A stretch of DNA of 64,000 bases from Floccularia luteovirens (GCA_009739215.1 VSJF01000003.1:1612001-1676000); one strand, 5' to 3'. Counted from the stretch's first letter, positions 13,362 to 26,121 are shown. Program-made: numbers and translations. Notes: a model not told the origin generated them from the sequence alone.

Positions 13362-14708
13362 GAATAGGCTTATTATCGATGGTAGCGTTCTTGAGGGAGG
13401 CGGCCAAGTACTTCGCAATTCAATCTCCCTTTCGGCACTTCTCCAGAAACACGTCTCAATATATAATATAAGGAAAGGAAGAGAATCACCAGGGCTCAAA
13501 AACCAGCACCGTACAGGTATCATTATGCTTTCAAATTCTACATATGGATCTAGGTCTGATTGAATTTGGAAAGGATTAGAACTTGCTGCACGCATTGCAT
13601 CGGCACAATTAACAGGAGCGTTAAATGGGTCCACTGATGTGGAATTCATCCCAGGTGAAATCAATGTTCCAGGGGACTATGTCGCGGATTCAGTTACAGC
13701 AGGGTCTACAACACTTCTTCTCCAAATATCCTTCCCCATACTGCTATTTGCACGCACTGAGGTAGAAGCCTCCACCTTGAGATTACTCGGTGGTACAAAT
13801 GCTGGCATGGCTCCTCAAGTTGATTATATGCAACACATTTTCTTCCCCTTTTTCCGTGGGCATTTCGGAGTACCAGCGAATAATATTTCGCTGGACATCG
13901 TGAAAAGGGGATATTACCCAAAAGGTGGAGGTGAGATTTTGGTTAAAGTCTTACCATTTTTCGGGGAACAAAAGTTGAAAAATATATCTCTGATGGAACG
14001 GGGGGATGTAAAGTTTATAGGAGGAATTGCGCACTATGCAAAGCTTCCTGCAGCGGTGGGAAAAGGCATGGTTCGTGGAGCTAAACTCGCTTTGGAGAAG
14101 GCTGGATTATTTGATAAACACGACAGGGCGCCGCCTGCTGATTCAGGAGATAAAACCATTCTGCCGATTGTTATAAGCGACATGTGTGAATCCGATCCGC
14201 TTGCTACCGGAGCTGGGAGTGGCATCGTTCTTTGGGCACAGTTAGGGGGTGGTGGGATCATTGGTGGAAGCGCAGTTGGTAGGAATAATAAGCGACCGGA
14301 GAATGTGGGGGCAGAGGCTGCAGAAGAGTTGATACTCGGCCTCGAGAATGGAGGATGTTTAGATGAAGTATGTAATTTTGGATCATTTTATTTTGCAGTG
14401 ATGTACTAACGTTGGGCGATTGTGCTCCCAACAGTACTTACAAGACCAAATAATTTTGTTCATGGCCCTCGCAGAAGGCCAGTCAGAAGTTAACTGTGGA
14501 AAAGCAGAACTGGCATTGCATACTAGGTGAGGTTATTGAAATTCTCCACCCTACCGTCCCACTCCCGTTTATTCAACTAAAACTATCATCAAGGACTGCA
14601 ATCTGGGCGGCTCAGCAGCTAACGAATGCTAAATTCGATATTGCTCGAGATGAGTCCGGAAACACGATTATAAGGTGTAAAGGAATCGGGTACACCGCCC
14701 ATCAGTAA
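13362..14708 (+). CDS. RTCA: RNA 3'-terminal phosphate cyclase (RtcA type)
   Basis: This enzyme converts RNA 3'-phosphate ends to 2',3'-cyclic phosphates using ATP through a covalent His-AMP intermediate. The protein begins with the family signature [22 protein letters not shown]. Further family features are [32 protein letters not shown], the glycine-rich [17 protein letters not shown] and [11 protein letters not shown]. The C-terminal [16 protein letters not shown] and [15 protein letters not shown] contain the conserved histidine region. Three introns are seen: about 13,518-13,573, about 14,368-14,433, and 14,527-14,593 (GTGAGG..CAAG), and removing each restores the frame. The extent fits the catalytic RtcA class better than the RCL1 ribosome-assembly paralogue, which lacks the catalytic histidine. 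Confidence 0.92.
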
Positions 14709-14902
14709 AAACGAGAAAACAGTAATGCCATCGCGCAAGGCGGCGGTCTTTAAGCTACAAAGTATACGAGAGGGCTGGTTACTGCCGATTAGCAGGTCAC
14801 CGCAGCTAGGTACATCGTATAAATAAATCACATGCAAGAGACGAGAATCGTATCAGGAATCGTATTATAATATAAAGGCATAATCCACATCACTCTACCA
14901 AT

Positions 14903-16343
14903 CTACCTATTCCATGAGAGTAGAGACATATCACCAAGGCGTCTGTTGATTTGATACTTCAGTTTCTGAACCAGAAAATATAATGAAGTGCTCACCTTGG
15001 CCTAATGAGATGTCTAGCTGTTCCAAGGACTGCTAGTAATTCAAAGACACCTGCAGAAGCTACATACGCCCATCCAAGGAAAGGATTCTTGCCTCCTATC
15101 CAAGAAGCTGTAGAAATGACGAAGGATTTTGTTCCTTTATAAGACAAAACAGGGAAGTCTACAGTTGTTTTGTCAAGAGAATTTTCAGATTACAAAGAGC
15201 GTTAACGTACTGAGCCCGATTATAATCCTGTAGGTTCCTTTCAACATGGTATCTTGATCATTGCGACCATCCAATTTCGTAAATGTAGGTAATCCAGCAG
15301 TGCGCATCCAGTTTTGGAATCGCTCATTAGTACGCAAATCCGGGGGAGGGTTTGTATCTGTATATCCCTGAGGAAACTTTAATGCCCAATTTGGTGGAGG
15401 AACAATCTCAGAAAGATTGGAATAAGCTCCGGTGTCTATTGGTGACGAAACATATTTCTTTGCTTCTCCAGGCCAGGAAATTCCCACATTGGTAAACACA
15501 TAAGTCGAATTCGCCGAACCCGCAGGGTTGAGCAAGATGGGATTTGTATAGGTGTCTAGAGTGGAGTGGTGAATCAATAGATATTGTTCTAAGACTTTTA
15601 CATACCATTGAAAAGTGAATTAGCAATGAGGCCACATGGATAGATAGCCACACCATTCACGGAAGAGAGTGGTTTGCAATCGCTTTCGTCCAGTTGATGT
15701 AGACCCACAACCTTTCCTCTCAACTGATCAGAGTCGAAGCTCTTAACATAGCGCCGATGATTTTGGAAGAAATTTGTGAGCTTGTAATAGAAGAATACCG
15801 AGGCTGGTAGATCTATGGGAATATCAAAATCTACCACGCATTGTAATTTGTCCGAAACATCAGTGTCTGTGCTGTTATTAGTGTTATCGAGGAATGCATA
15901 TCTCGGCGTCTTCGGGTGAGCGTCCTTGGCCTCAGACGACCGCAAACGATAAGAGAACTTGTCGGACGGTATATCAGAGAAAGAAAGGGTGCCATTTGAT
16001 GGGGAGGGTGTGAGATTTTCACAATCGGTGTAGTCAAAAGTCATTTCGGTGACTAGTGACGAACCCCAAATGAGAAGACCACCAATGAGGCCGAAGAGCA
16101 GCCCAATGATGAAGAATGTGGGAAGTACTGTTTTTGGGGTCAATATTGGCTGCCATGCCTTGAGACGTTGCTGCTTGAAGGCGGTATCTGTATTAGTGCA
16201 AAATGAGTGGGAACTAGAAAGATATGGTGTGAAAGATTGTTCGTACTTGCAGGTCGTCTCCAGCCGCCCTTTTCTTTCTTATTTTCAACAGAGTCATCGT
16301 TCGAGACTGAATCAGATTTCTTTTTGCGGTTGAAAAGACCCAT
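14903..16343 (-). CDS. CDC50: CDC50/LEM3 family P4-ATPase (flippase) beta subunit
   Basis: CDC50 proteins are essential non-catalytic partners of P4-type phospholipid flippases at Golgi, endosome and plasma membranes. The start MGLFNRKKKSDSVSNDDS leads to a cytosolic region with FKQQRLKAWQPILTP and the first membrane helix (TVLPTFFIIGLLFGLIGGLL). A large cysteine-containing, N-glycosylatable luminal domain follows (FYYKLTNFFQNHRRYVKS, GVAIYPCGLIANSLFN), with NWMRTAGLPTFTKLDGR. The second helix is near the end (NPFLGWAYVASAGVFELLAVL). The last exon is small: an intron of about 53 nt beginning GTGAGCAC near 14,990 joins IRPR to RLGDMSLLSWNR and a stop at 14,903. This restores the conserved CDC50 tail, so the earlier in-frame TGA at 14,992 is intronic. 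It is divergent from MCMBP with about 100 bp between the starts. Confidence 0.93.
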
Positions 16344-16444
16344 GTAGAGAGAAGGAGAGGAGGAAAGGAAAGGGAGATGTGTAGCGGATGTGTAAGTACA
16401 ACGGGTAGCTGGTGGAGCAGTGCCTCCGATTACGTAATGATACC

Positions 16445-18546
16445 ATGTCTTCAACGTCAACCCTCAATCTCGTTGCTGATCCGAGCTCTGCGCTGAAGTC
16501 TTTGAATGTCAAAGATATGCATTTGTTGCCTCGCATCGCCGCCAATCATTTCGGTGATGCATTTAGCTCGCAAGAGTTGTTCAAAAATGTCTGAACCTTG
16601 CTTCAATGATTTGTTTTTTCTATTTTATTCTTCGAATTGACACCTGTTCGTCGCTAGATTCCTGTACTCGATGTTCTGTCTCCGCCGATCACACATAAAG
16701 ATCGTACACTCGTCTCATTTAGAGCTATGGTACAGGACACTTCCCTTTCGCCAGAAATCTATGTCGCCAAGCTACCTAACGGAGAGTGCGGTGGATGGGG
16801 CTTAAGTGATTATTATCAAGATGGCGATGCAAATGGAAATCCAGTCATTGACAATACTAATCTTAAAGAATGCACGGTCTTGTGGGCCGTCTCGATCCCG
16901 GGTGAATCAGATTGGTGTGCCGAAGCACCACCAGAATGTGCGTCCACCATGACTGCACGCAAAGACCTGCCTTACTTTTTTTTATTGGTTCAGCAAGGAA
17001 GAATTCTAGCACGCCGCAGTCCCCAACGCAACCGCAGAAATACCCTATACCTGGAGAATATCATATCGGGGCAAAAATAAAGGTATTCCAATAGAGTTCG
17101 GTCCCCGGCCATAACATCTGAAACAAATAGATATACGACAGGATATTAGGAGAATCACTTCGACCTACGGACCTTGTTAATTTTGTTGGGATCCTGTCTC
17201 AAAATGAGTACGATTTATCTAAACATAGTATATACACCGCAGATTCGAAATTTTGACCCCAGAATTAGCGACTCTACACACGAAACAGGAGCTCATGCAT
17301 TGTCCATTCCTGTCCTACATGTTCTTTTCACATTGCCAATTCCGACAACAATAATTTCCCGGAACTTCCCAGAACCAGCAATTCTTCCTCGTGTCAAAGA
17401 GGTCAGAGCAGATATTATATCTTGGATAGCCACAGAAGGCTTAGCGGGGGATGTAGTAGCTGCAGAGTGGGTTTTGTTATGTATCCTTTCGAGAGTGTAA
17501 GTTTATAATATTTTCACTACATTATACAACTCAAGTCCTTAAAAAATGACAGGCAATCCAGATCTCCCAAAATTCTGCCAATATCCCTAACAATCTCTGG
17601 TTTTCCAGCACCTCCCGACTTTCCACAATCAACAACCCCCTCCCTGATCCATGTCCTTTCTTCTATATTTCCGATGGTCTCTATGCTACCACTTTCACTG
17701 GATGTCTTCAACACAACACACTTCTCGCCTGAGTCGAAGGGCGAGGGTTTAACTAGCGGTTGGCTGCAAATACCAAAGGGCTCAGTTTGTGTTATAACAG
17801 ATGGAGGAATTGTGGAAGGCAACATCAATGAGAAAGGTGACCTGGATGATACTTATGCATGACAGTTAGGCTGAAATTTTTGCAGGAATCGCAAACCTTC
17901 ATGTTCTGCAGAATCTGGTGCGCTCGCAAATACTGGAATACGTTTTTCCCTTCAGCCTATTCTCATTCGATACGGAAATAAACCCTCTGATGCTCTCCAG
18001 AGGAAGGGGCCGTCCATTTTTGGAGGTACCTGTATTCAACTCTCCCAGATGTTCGTACTGATCTTTCCTAGACAGATTTTATTATACCCTTACAACTTAA
18101 TTCCGATGAATTAGACGCGAAACAACACCTCTACAAATCGAAAGATGAAATCAAACTCCCTCAAAATGAAGTCCTGCTATCATTTCGCCAGTATGTAGGT
18201 GGAGCTAGAGTCGGTCAGGCGACCATTGGCGAAGAGACGGCAACAGTATGTATTTGCCTATCATGCATCCCTCATCTCAACTATAATTTTTGCATAGTAC
18301 ATTCAGGAAGAATATGTTCGAGAGAGGAAAGAAACCTCTGTGGGTAGTGCAAAAATTACATCCCAAGGAACTAATTAATCGCATGAAACTAACGCGGTGT
18401 GTAACCACCAAGACATATTTTCTTGGATACTCAAGTGTTCCTTCAGGTCGATGTCCATGACATTTCATGCTTCTCAGGTCACCATCGACAGTTGGAATGC
18501 GACCAAAAGTCTGATATGCGGGCTGAAAACTAGAATTATTGAATAG
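16445..18546 (+). CDS. MCMBP: MCM-binding protein (MCMBP/ETG1), with an apparent one-base frameshift near its end
   Basis: MCMBP binds the MCM2-7 helicase and helps unload or stabilise it on chromatin. Exon 1 (MSSTSTLNLVADPSSALKSL) joins after an intron at about 16,591-16,658 to IPVLDVLSPPITHKDRTLVSF and RAMVQDTSLSPEIYVAKLP. WAVSIPGESDWCAEA follows, a family hallmark. Later exons give IYDRILGESLRPTDLVNFVGIL and ESKGEGLTSGWLQIPKGSVCVI. The C-terminal region has VGGARVGQATIGEETATYIQEEYVRERK, then KITSQ, ELINRMKLTR and SMSMTFHASQVTIDSWNATK, ending at 18,546. Between KITSQ and ELINRM the reading frame changes by one base at the CAAGGAACTA at 18,364-18,373. A last intron (GTGTGT.., about 18,399-18,446) lies after LTR. 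The gene is otherwise complete, so an assembly error is as likely as a true mutation. Confidence 0.85.
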
Positions 18547-18593
18547 TATAACCCATGTAGAACCATGAGTGCATTGTTGTCCTTCATATATTA

Positions 18594-21484
18594 TTATACA
18601 TGAGGCGGCCCAAGGTTATGTTTATCAGCTTCCAACCAGTTATCACCTAACTCTGCAACGACGTTCGGCAAAAGGGCAGATACAGTATCCCTATCTTTAC
18701 CACTCCCTTCCAAATAGAACTTGATCTAATCCGTCCAAGTCAGAATAAATACAAATTTTGACCAGGCAAATCTTTTATTTCGCACCTTTGGTTCCGTACC
18801 GCTTGTTCTAATTTGGAAGTTGCCTGAGTAATGGAAAATTGATAGTAATAATAACCCATTTACCGAATTGTGAGGACAATATTTACCCCTCCCTGATTTC
18901 CACCTTTGAATTGTATCATATTGCCAGAAGAAATGGGCAGAACAGTTTTGTATGTTGGTGGATTTGTGCTGTCATACCCAGTGGTAAAATCAATGACGCT
19001 TTTAATTGCAAATCCTGCTATTTGCTTGGGATATAGTAGTGTGGCAGAATTCTCAGCAACCTGTTGGCAGGTGAATAACTATTAGCGCAGCTTATGGGAA
19101 ACATTTGAAATATCCCCACATTGAAATGGCGAATCCTTTCGAAAATTGCAGTAATTATTCTAGGGTCATTGCAGGAAAAGTAGCCATTTGCCGTCTGTGA
19201 ACTTTTAAACCAAATGAATGTGGTACGCAGCTCGCTTGCTCACCTGAAAATAGCCATACCTGGCTCTCTTTGGTAGTCCCTTCTACTTGCTTCATAACTA
19301 AAGACACTTACTTATCATATAACCCTTGGAGATAGGAATAAACTGTCTTCCCTTCGCTTCTAAGCGAAGCAACAAGCTCTGCAAATGATAACTAACGATG
19401 GACGCAATTATGTTGGTATCTACTTGTCCGTTGGAATTATTCTCACCGTAGCAGCAACTCCATCTTTATCACGTATAGATCCAAACATGAAACCGATTGC
19501 TTCTTCATACGCAAATGGCACGTCATACCCTTGTTTCGCGAGCTCCAGTGCAAGATTGCCAATGTATTTGAATCCTAAAAGATACAGGGAAATATAAGAA
19601 AGAGACAGAATCAGGACAAGTACAAACCGGTAAGGCATTGTGAAAATTTGAACCCTTCAATCCTGGCCATTGCCTCTATCATTTTAGAGCTTACAGTAGA
19701 TGCGACCATGGCGAGGTTTTCTATCGGCTTGCCCGATGCTTTGTAAATAGCCAAGGTTTGGCTGGCAAATAATGTTCCAAGTTGGTCACCGGAGAAAACC
19801 ATCCATTTACCATCATGGCTGCATTCATGAATCAGCTGCATTCTTCTGTACTCGCAAATAAAAGTACCCCTTTTCAGCTGCAGCAAAACGATCCGAATCA
19901 GGGTCTTGCGCGAAGATATACGCAGCACCTTCCTTGTTAGCACATGACAAAGCAAGGTCCTGTACAAGACGTATCAACTTAGAATCAGAAGATGTAAGTA
20001 GGCTACATACAAGAGCACCTGAAAATCGATAGTAAGTAACTTATACACCATAGCTTGCAAACATACCTTTCTCCTCGGGATTAGGAAACTTCACTGTAGG
20101 GAATTCTGGGTCTGGGTCCTGTTGTTCCCTGACAGGCAAGTATGGAGGAAGGGAAAATAACGCAAAACCCTCGCGGATAAAGTCATCGCTTACTCCATGC
20201 ATCGAGGTGTTCACAATTTTAAAGTTGATTTTAGCGTTGATTTCCCTAAAACACATGAGATATATTATCTATAGCAAATTATGACGTACTTGGTCAAGTT
20301 CATAGTTGCTAAATGCGCGAAATAAGCTTTCCGTATCGCGTCAGTGCAAACTATATATGTGTCCGATGGCAATGGTTCTGTTATTGCCCATGACTTGGGT
20401 TCAAGGTTAGCTAGAATGGATCTAGATATCCCTTCGTCATGGGGTCCTATAATCTTCGCAAGCTCAGTAGTGAAAGTATTACAGATGTGTTTCAAATATA
20501 CCTGAACGGCATTTTCCCAGTATACCTATAGTACTTTCATAATGATTGTCAAGAGGATAACGTCAGGTGTTTACCTTGTATCCATTGTCATCCTGTGTAC
20601 ACTCATGAATGAAACGATACTATTTTAGGCTCGAATTTTTACAGACCTTTGGGTTGTGACTAGCTGCATACTATCACGATTAACCTTCAGTCATATAAAT
20701 TACAAGCTAAATGGATTGACCTGTGATCATTACCCCACATGCAGCTTGTAGCGTTTGAATACTGAATGGCACCCTGGGGACGATGTATCATTGAATCGGG
20801 AGACATCTAGGTATTCAACGTACAATGGGGTGGGTACAAAACCTTGTAGTCGATATACTTTCATTCCGGAAGCTGTGAAAACCCCTGCAGTCATATTCGC
20901 CCATCGTTCCGAATTGTGTCTATGATCATGACCGATAACAACACCCTTCGAAGTAGCTTCTTTTATTGTTTGCAACACGTATGCACATAACCCCTGGGTA
21001 GTTAAAGCATGACAGTCAAATGAGTTAGAAGTTCTTCAACTACCTGAGAAGCTTGTAAAATAATTAAATCTAGAGTCAAAAGTTGGTGATCAGCAAGTGA
21101 AAGTATTTCAAAATCTCAACCCGACCAACCGTTCATACGCGACCAGCCAGCTTCCATCCTGCCTCTGAGGCCTATCATTATTCAATAGTGAGAAAAGATC
21201 CAAGCAGCATGATAGTGGTTCGAGTACCAGCCGTTCCAAATTCAATCCGTGTGCTAGAGCCAACACGCATTCAAAAATAAGGCGCTAAGCATTGTGTAAG
21301 TTATATATACCTCATCCTTTTCTCCAGCTCCAGGGTGCTTACCGGCATCCCACAAGTGTTTGATCTCGCTGCGAGTTACGGGATTCTATGGAATAGTGTC
21401 AATAAGGGAGCATTCGATCTGGTCATTGTGTACTTGATCTATAAGTAGCCATTCGTGTACGAGTCTCTCCAACGTAGCGGCCAT
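18594..21484 (-). CDS. Alpha-D-phosphohexomutase, PGM2/phosphopentomutase type, with microexons
   Basis: This enzyme class moves phosphate between C1 and C5/C6 of sugars; the closest type is eukaryotic PGM2 and yeast Pgm3/Prm15 (phosphoribomutase). The start is MAATLERLVHEWL at 21,484, then LEFGTAGLRGRMEAGWSRMN and GVVIGHDHRHNSERWA. The catalytic loop ITASHNPK, the metal loop QDPDSDRFA, the sugar-binding loop AYEEAIGFMFG and the C-terminal GDNWLEADKHNLGPPHV are present, with a stop at 18,594. The gene is densely interrupted. Three consecutive tiny exons encode the active-site loop and the following residues: 20,647-20,663 (17 nt, ASHNPK), 20,575-20,592 (18 nt, DDNGYK) and 20,502-20,525 (24 nt, VYWENAVQ). 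All catalytic residues expected of the family are kept. Its 3' end lies 47 bp from the MCMBP stop, so the two genes converge. Confidence 0.9.
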
Positions 21485-21743
21485 TATTCAAGCTCCAGTG
21501 TAGAATAGGATGACAAAGTTGACTGGTCACGGACAGACTTATTTAGTGTTAGTCACTCTATCGCGATAAAAGTGTAAAATCGACAGTTGGATATTCTGTC
21601 ATGTGTATATACTTTGAATACGGAAAAAGTAACATAAGCCATTATATATAAATATATGCCGTGCAGGTCAATATATTATGACCAATAATACAGACATCAA
21701 ATATATGCTTAATAATCCAACTTCCTGCGATTTATGAACCGCT

Positions 21744-24700
21744 TCATGGTCTAGCAGGAGAGTCGATGTTGTGAGCAGGCTTAGGGACACTGTTATGATG
21801 TGAAGACACATTGCTGAGCCGCGGAAGACGAATTTTGAGCGAAGGAGTTGTAGGTACAGCAGCAGAAACAGAGATCGATGGACTGGAAGTGATTGATGAT
21901 ACATTCAGGCGCGAAGAGTTTCCCACTTGAGTCGGTGTCCGAAGACCTCGCTTCTTTTCCCGGTCTAATTTTTGTTTTTTCTCTTCAACCATTTTGTCTT
22001 TCATATCGTTGTCCAACAATTGTTCGGTTCCCGATATGCCAATACTTGGCAATTCATCATCTCTGTCTTTGCGCTTCCGGCTCCGCCTGTCTCTTCCTTC
22101 TCTGCGGTTTTCTTCTGGCTCTTTCTGGGATAGTTGTCGACGGAGACGCGTTCGACGGGTTGTTGACTTCATGAAAGAAAAAGTAAGTTTGGGGAATGTA
22201 TTGAAGGTAGATCAAACCTTGTTTGAGCGGTTGGGTACAAGGCCACTTGAGCCGTTTTCTATTATTTGAGAATTATCGCATTCTTCGAGCTTGGTAATCC
22301 CGTTAGCTGATTGGGTGTGTCAATTAATCGTGCAGATCCGTACCTTGATACTCTTTGGCTTGGACTTGAATGATAAAGAAATGGGGGTAGTGACTGATGG
22401 TGCTACAATTGGGGTGTGCGTGCCACTAGGCGAGGTTTCCTTTGTGGATTCATCGATACGCTGAACAGAGCCCTATATATCATATCAGATCTCGATGAAT
22501 AAGGACTTGGAGGTACCCCATACCTTGGATGAAATACTACTCGAAGATGACTCGTTCATTTTACTTCGGGAACGTAACTCCCTTGTGCTAACCTCTAGTT
22601 GTGTCATCTGAGCCATCCTTTTCCGTTTGGCAGTTGAAGCAGGAGGAACAGTCGCTGCACCGCTAGTGTCACCAGAGATGCTCCTTGAGGTCCCACCATC
22701 CGAGCTCTTTTTATTAATATTAAAGACATCATTTGTCTGTGACGTTCAGTTTCGTTTTGACTTGAAAAAAGAAAGATTATACTAAGACTAACGTTCAAGG
22801 GGGTCCGGATATCAGTTGGCTTGATACTTCTGTACTTTGTGCGGGTTACTTCCTCCCCAGTGATGCTTTGAAGGGCTAAACCACGGTCATCGGTCTCATG
22901 CTGGATATCTGGTGATGTGGATGGTGCAGGGCGTTCTAATTTTACAGATTTCAGTTTACATAACATCTTTTGGACAATAATATGAGCGTAATGAAGAATG
23001 AAGAGTATGAAACGCACCAAGGCGACCTCATCCTCGGTGAGGGAGGAGCCATAATCGGAAGGGCCACGGTCATTATAATCATCTAGGGAACTGAGGGATG
23101 TCAAGGGTGAAGATAGACCAGATACCACATCTGGTCTAGGAGGCACAGTATCTCAGCGTCGTTATGAGAAATGAAATGTCGATATTTGACGTACCGAGTC
23201 GGATCATTTTCACCTCTGTTTATTTTACTCCAGAAGTCTAAGACAATATATTTTTCCGGAACTCTGTACCTGCGTCCGTTGATTAGTACCTCATCCACAA
23301 CCACTCTAGGTTTCTCGACGTTCGTTGTGCCCTCTGGATGTATTATGTCGATATTGCCGTTATTGAACTGTCTTTGTTTTGTTATCTCGATTGGCAACGC
23401 ATTTTGTTTGGGAATCCTGCGTTTTGGAGGCTGATACCGAAATGAGATTCGTTGGTTTTGAGTCAAACAAATATTACATACAAGGACTAGCTCCGCATGA
23501 TTGGGACACATCCACTTTTTATTGAAAGGTGGAATTGTAGGCATCGGGGGATCGAGGCAATCAAGGTGCCAATGAAGGCTGCAATAGTCGCATGAAACTA
23601 TATTTCTCCATGATCCAGAACTAGTCACTTTGGAGTTTCGCCGTGCGCGTTTTGTAGCGGTGCTCGTGGCAGCTATACCGTCTGGCAAAGCGGACAAACC
23701 ACACTTGAAACATAAAACGGGTACACCGTTTCTATCTCGAAGCCGGTGCAGGTCACGATCTTCCAACTGTCCATGACGACTGTGAGAGAAGCAATATTCT
23801 CAAAACACAAACAGTCAACATCAACTAAAAACCCACTTTAAACGTGGCTGTTTAATTTCTGAGCCATCAACATAGGTTCCCTTGGGACCCGTAACAACTA
23901 TGTAGTTTTGCAGGTCAGTTTGTAAACGTGTTGGGGATAATGGGATAGTGTACCATCTTTGAAAAAGGTCCTAACATCATCAGGTAGTTGAAATTCCACG
24001 GGGATAGAGACTTCTAATTGGTATATCAACGGTGAAAGCAGAGATGGAGGAGGTTTACGTGGTGGGTGCTATGGAAGAAATTCGAAATCATAGTAATGTG
24101 AATAAGAGATGTACTTACCTTTCTGATCAGACAACTGGGGCAAAACCACCTGCTATCTCCCTCGTCAACCTCTTCCATAGGGGGGTCAAGGCACCATAAG
24201 TGGAACGCCCTTGGACACCCATCGCAGTACACGAGTGCACCATGCGAACGACAGGACGAACAATGATCGTCATTGTTTAGCTTCTTAGTGTAGATGGTTG
24301 CAGTCAAAGACAAGAGAGATCACGAAAAATACATACTAGATTAAAAGGCGGCTCTGGCGTGTTCAGAGCAATGGATTTCTGTTCTTCCTTCACTTTAACC
24401 AATACATCCGCCTCCTTCGCTTTCCCCTTGTCTTTTCTTCTAGGCCTACTGCTCATGGCGCTTGGTTGAGATTGTGGTGGATGTGTTTCTTGAAGATTTG
24501 AAGAGGAGTTGGAGCGAGATATGACCAAGTCGTCGTCTGGGATCGCGATGTATGAGGTGGATTCTCCAGAGGTCAGTGGTACAACTGGCACTGGAGCAGT
24601 CTCCGTGTTGCATAGAAAGTCGTTGGAGGTTCCATTGGTTTGGTTGCGGGCAGACGCACGTTGAGCGCGACCTGTTGTGTATCTGCTAGTTGCAAAAAGC

Positions 24701-25109
24701 ATTTTTTTACAATAACAACCACGAACATATGGTGTTACGTTTAGGTGTAGGAGTTAGTACAGAATCAACATACACATCAATAATCGAAGATACAAGAAAT
24801 TAGGCACAGAACGCACGCTTTGTCAAGTCGGGAGCGCTTCGTATGAGGGCCTTCCGTTGGTTCATGACCGATTAGAGTGCCATGCATGAGCCCAGAATAA
24901 GTGGATCCTGGATCAGAGGGAGGAAGATACGAATACACCGTTGAAGGTTTTCTCGGATCGCGCTTTTGTGCGGACTGTTGCGCGGAAACAACGGAGGGTG
25001 GTCCAGGGAGGATTTCGGTTGCAAGGCTTGCGTCCCCCTCGAGGTGAGGTGGCTGATGAACAGACACTCCTGGCAGCATATATGCTGGCATACTCGCCGT
25101 AGTGGCCAT
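21744..25109 (-). CDS. Double PHD-finger protein, Rco1-like subunit of an Rpd3S-type histone deacetylase complex
   Basis: Rco1 is the PHD subunit of the Rpd3S complex that deacetylates transcribed chromatin and suppresses internal initiation. The start is MATTASMPAYMLPGV at 25,109. The first PHD finger lies near 24,130-24,270 (DDHCSSCRSHGALVYCDGCP, AFHLWCLDPPMEE, RWFCPSCLIRK). The second, near 23,480-23,740, has VPVLCFKCG, CDYCSLHWHLDCLDPPM and KKWMCPNH. Between and after them are the Rco1-type linkers (PPLLSPLIYQLEVSIPVEFQ; PPKRRIPKQNALPIEI). The second finger is followed by VDEVLINGRRYRVPEKYIVLDFW. The C-terminal third is low complexity, rich in basic and serine residues. Splice sites were not all placed. 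An alternative is another PHD co-repressor such as Cti6, but the paired fingers and linker favour Rco1. Confidence 0.82.
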
Positions 25110-26121
25110 CCTGACGACAGCAGGATTACTTAACCCAGAGAACGGCGGGGAGAGGAGGAAGAAGACAAACAGACAAATCAAGTCAGACCCAAAGGCCAAT
25201 GACCACCGATTCAGGCGTCATATCCTTACACTACTTTTTCACTTCACTTCTTGTTTTTAAACTACTATATAACATACAGTTGTATTCTCCTATCCACATT
25301 TACGAATAACAAAACAGCCTGTTATGTCTTCAAGCTTAACATTCCACTGACAAGCCGCATCATACTTTACACTGGTATGCTTACAATCTCACATGCACAC
25401 AACTCCATGGAAACTACTCAAGACCAACATGCAAAAGTTATGGAGTTACATATATTCCATATTGTGGGCTATGGATATTTGAATTTCCTAGCATCTAAAC
25501 TTACGTAGTTCCGTAAGCAAGTTGACAGAAGTTTGTGAGAGTATTGGATAATTACTGAGAGAATTGGAAATATTTCTCAAACATATACATATATTAAAGA
25601 TGCTGAGCCGGGCTGTACTGAGTGGCTAGTGGAATATGCGGAATGAGTTTAATTTTTATGCAGACAACTGGCAAAAATGGCAGGGACACTGTATCAGACT
25701 ATCAGTATCATGAAAATATAGTGCTTGACGATTACCTCAAAAAAAACCAGTATCAAATGAGCAGTGATCAGGATCTAGTATACATAAAGAACTTGTATAA
25801 AACTTACAAGCTATATACACAATTTGAGAACCATCCATGTAGTTACTTTATAACGAAAATCCATCGGTTCGTCTTAACCCAGCTTTCAATATTTCAAAAC
25901 CCTGGCTAAATCTATGCACATAAAAAGGAATGCTACTAGATTATACCAAGCCTAAATGTACAATAGGCTGGATGAGGCTTTATTGAATTCAATAAGCCAA
26001 ATTCACAGGAAACTGTAAGGCAAAGGTATTCACCGTGGGAAAGCGGTGAAAAAACAAAATATCATTCATTTTTCGAAGAACATAAAACCGTTCAAATGTA
26101 CATAACTTACCAGGGCTCTCA
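25110..26121. other. Intergenic region, about 1 kb
   Basis: This is the longest gene-free stretch in the gene-dense half. It is AT-rich and divergent between the Rco1-like gene and PRP38, so it should hold both promoters. Open frames at 25,251-25,508 and 25,622-25,909 show no recognisable similarity or composition of a real gene. No repeats or RNA genes were seen. Confidence 0.5.

Noticed and set aside
18340..18367. A 28-nt intron in MCMBP
   Set aside because: It fits GT..AG and the frame, but it would remove residues that look conserved and is far shorter than all other introns here. A single-base insertion is simpler, so it is only mentioned as an alternative.
25251..25909. Two plus-strand open frames in the 1-kb gap before PRP38
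   Set aside because: They lack recognisable similarity and splice-site context, and their composition is that of AT-rich intergenic DNA.
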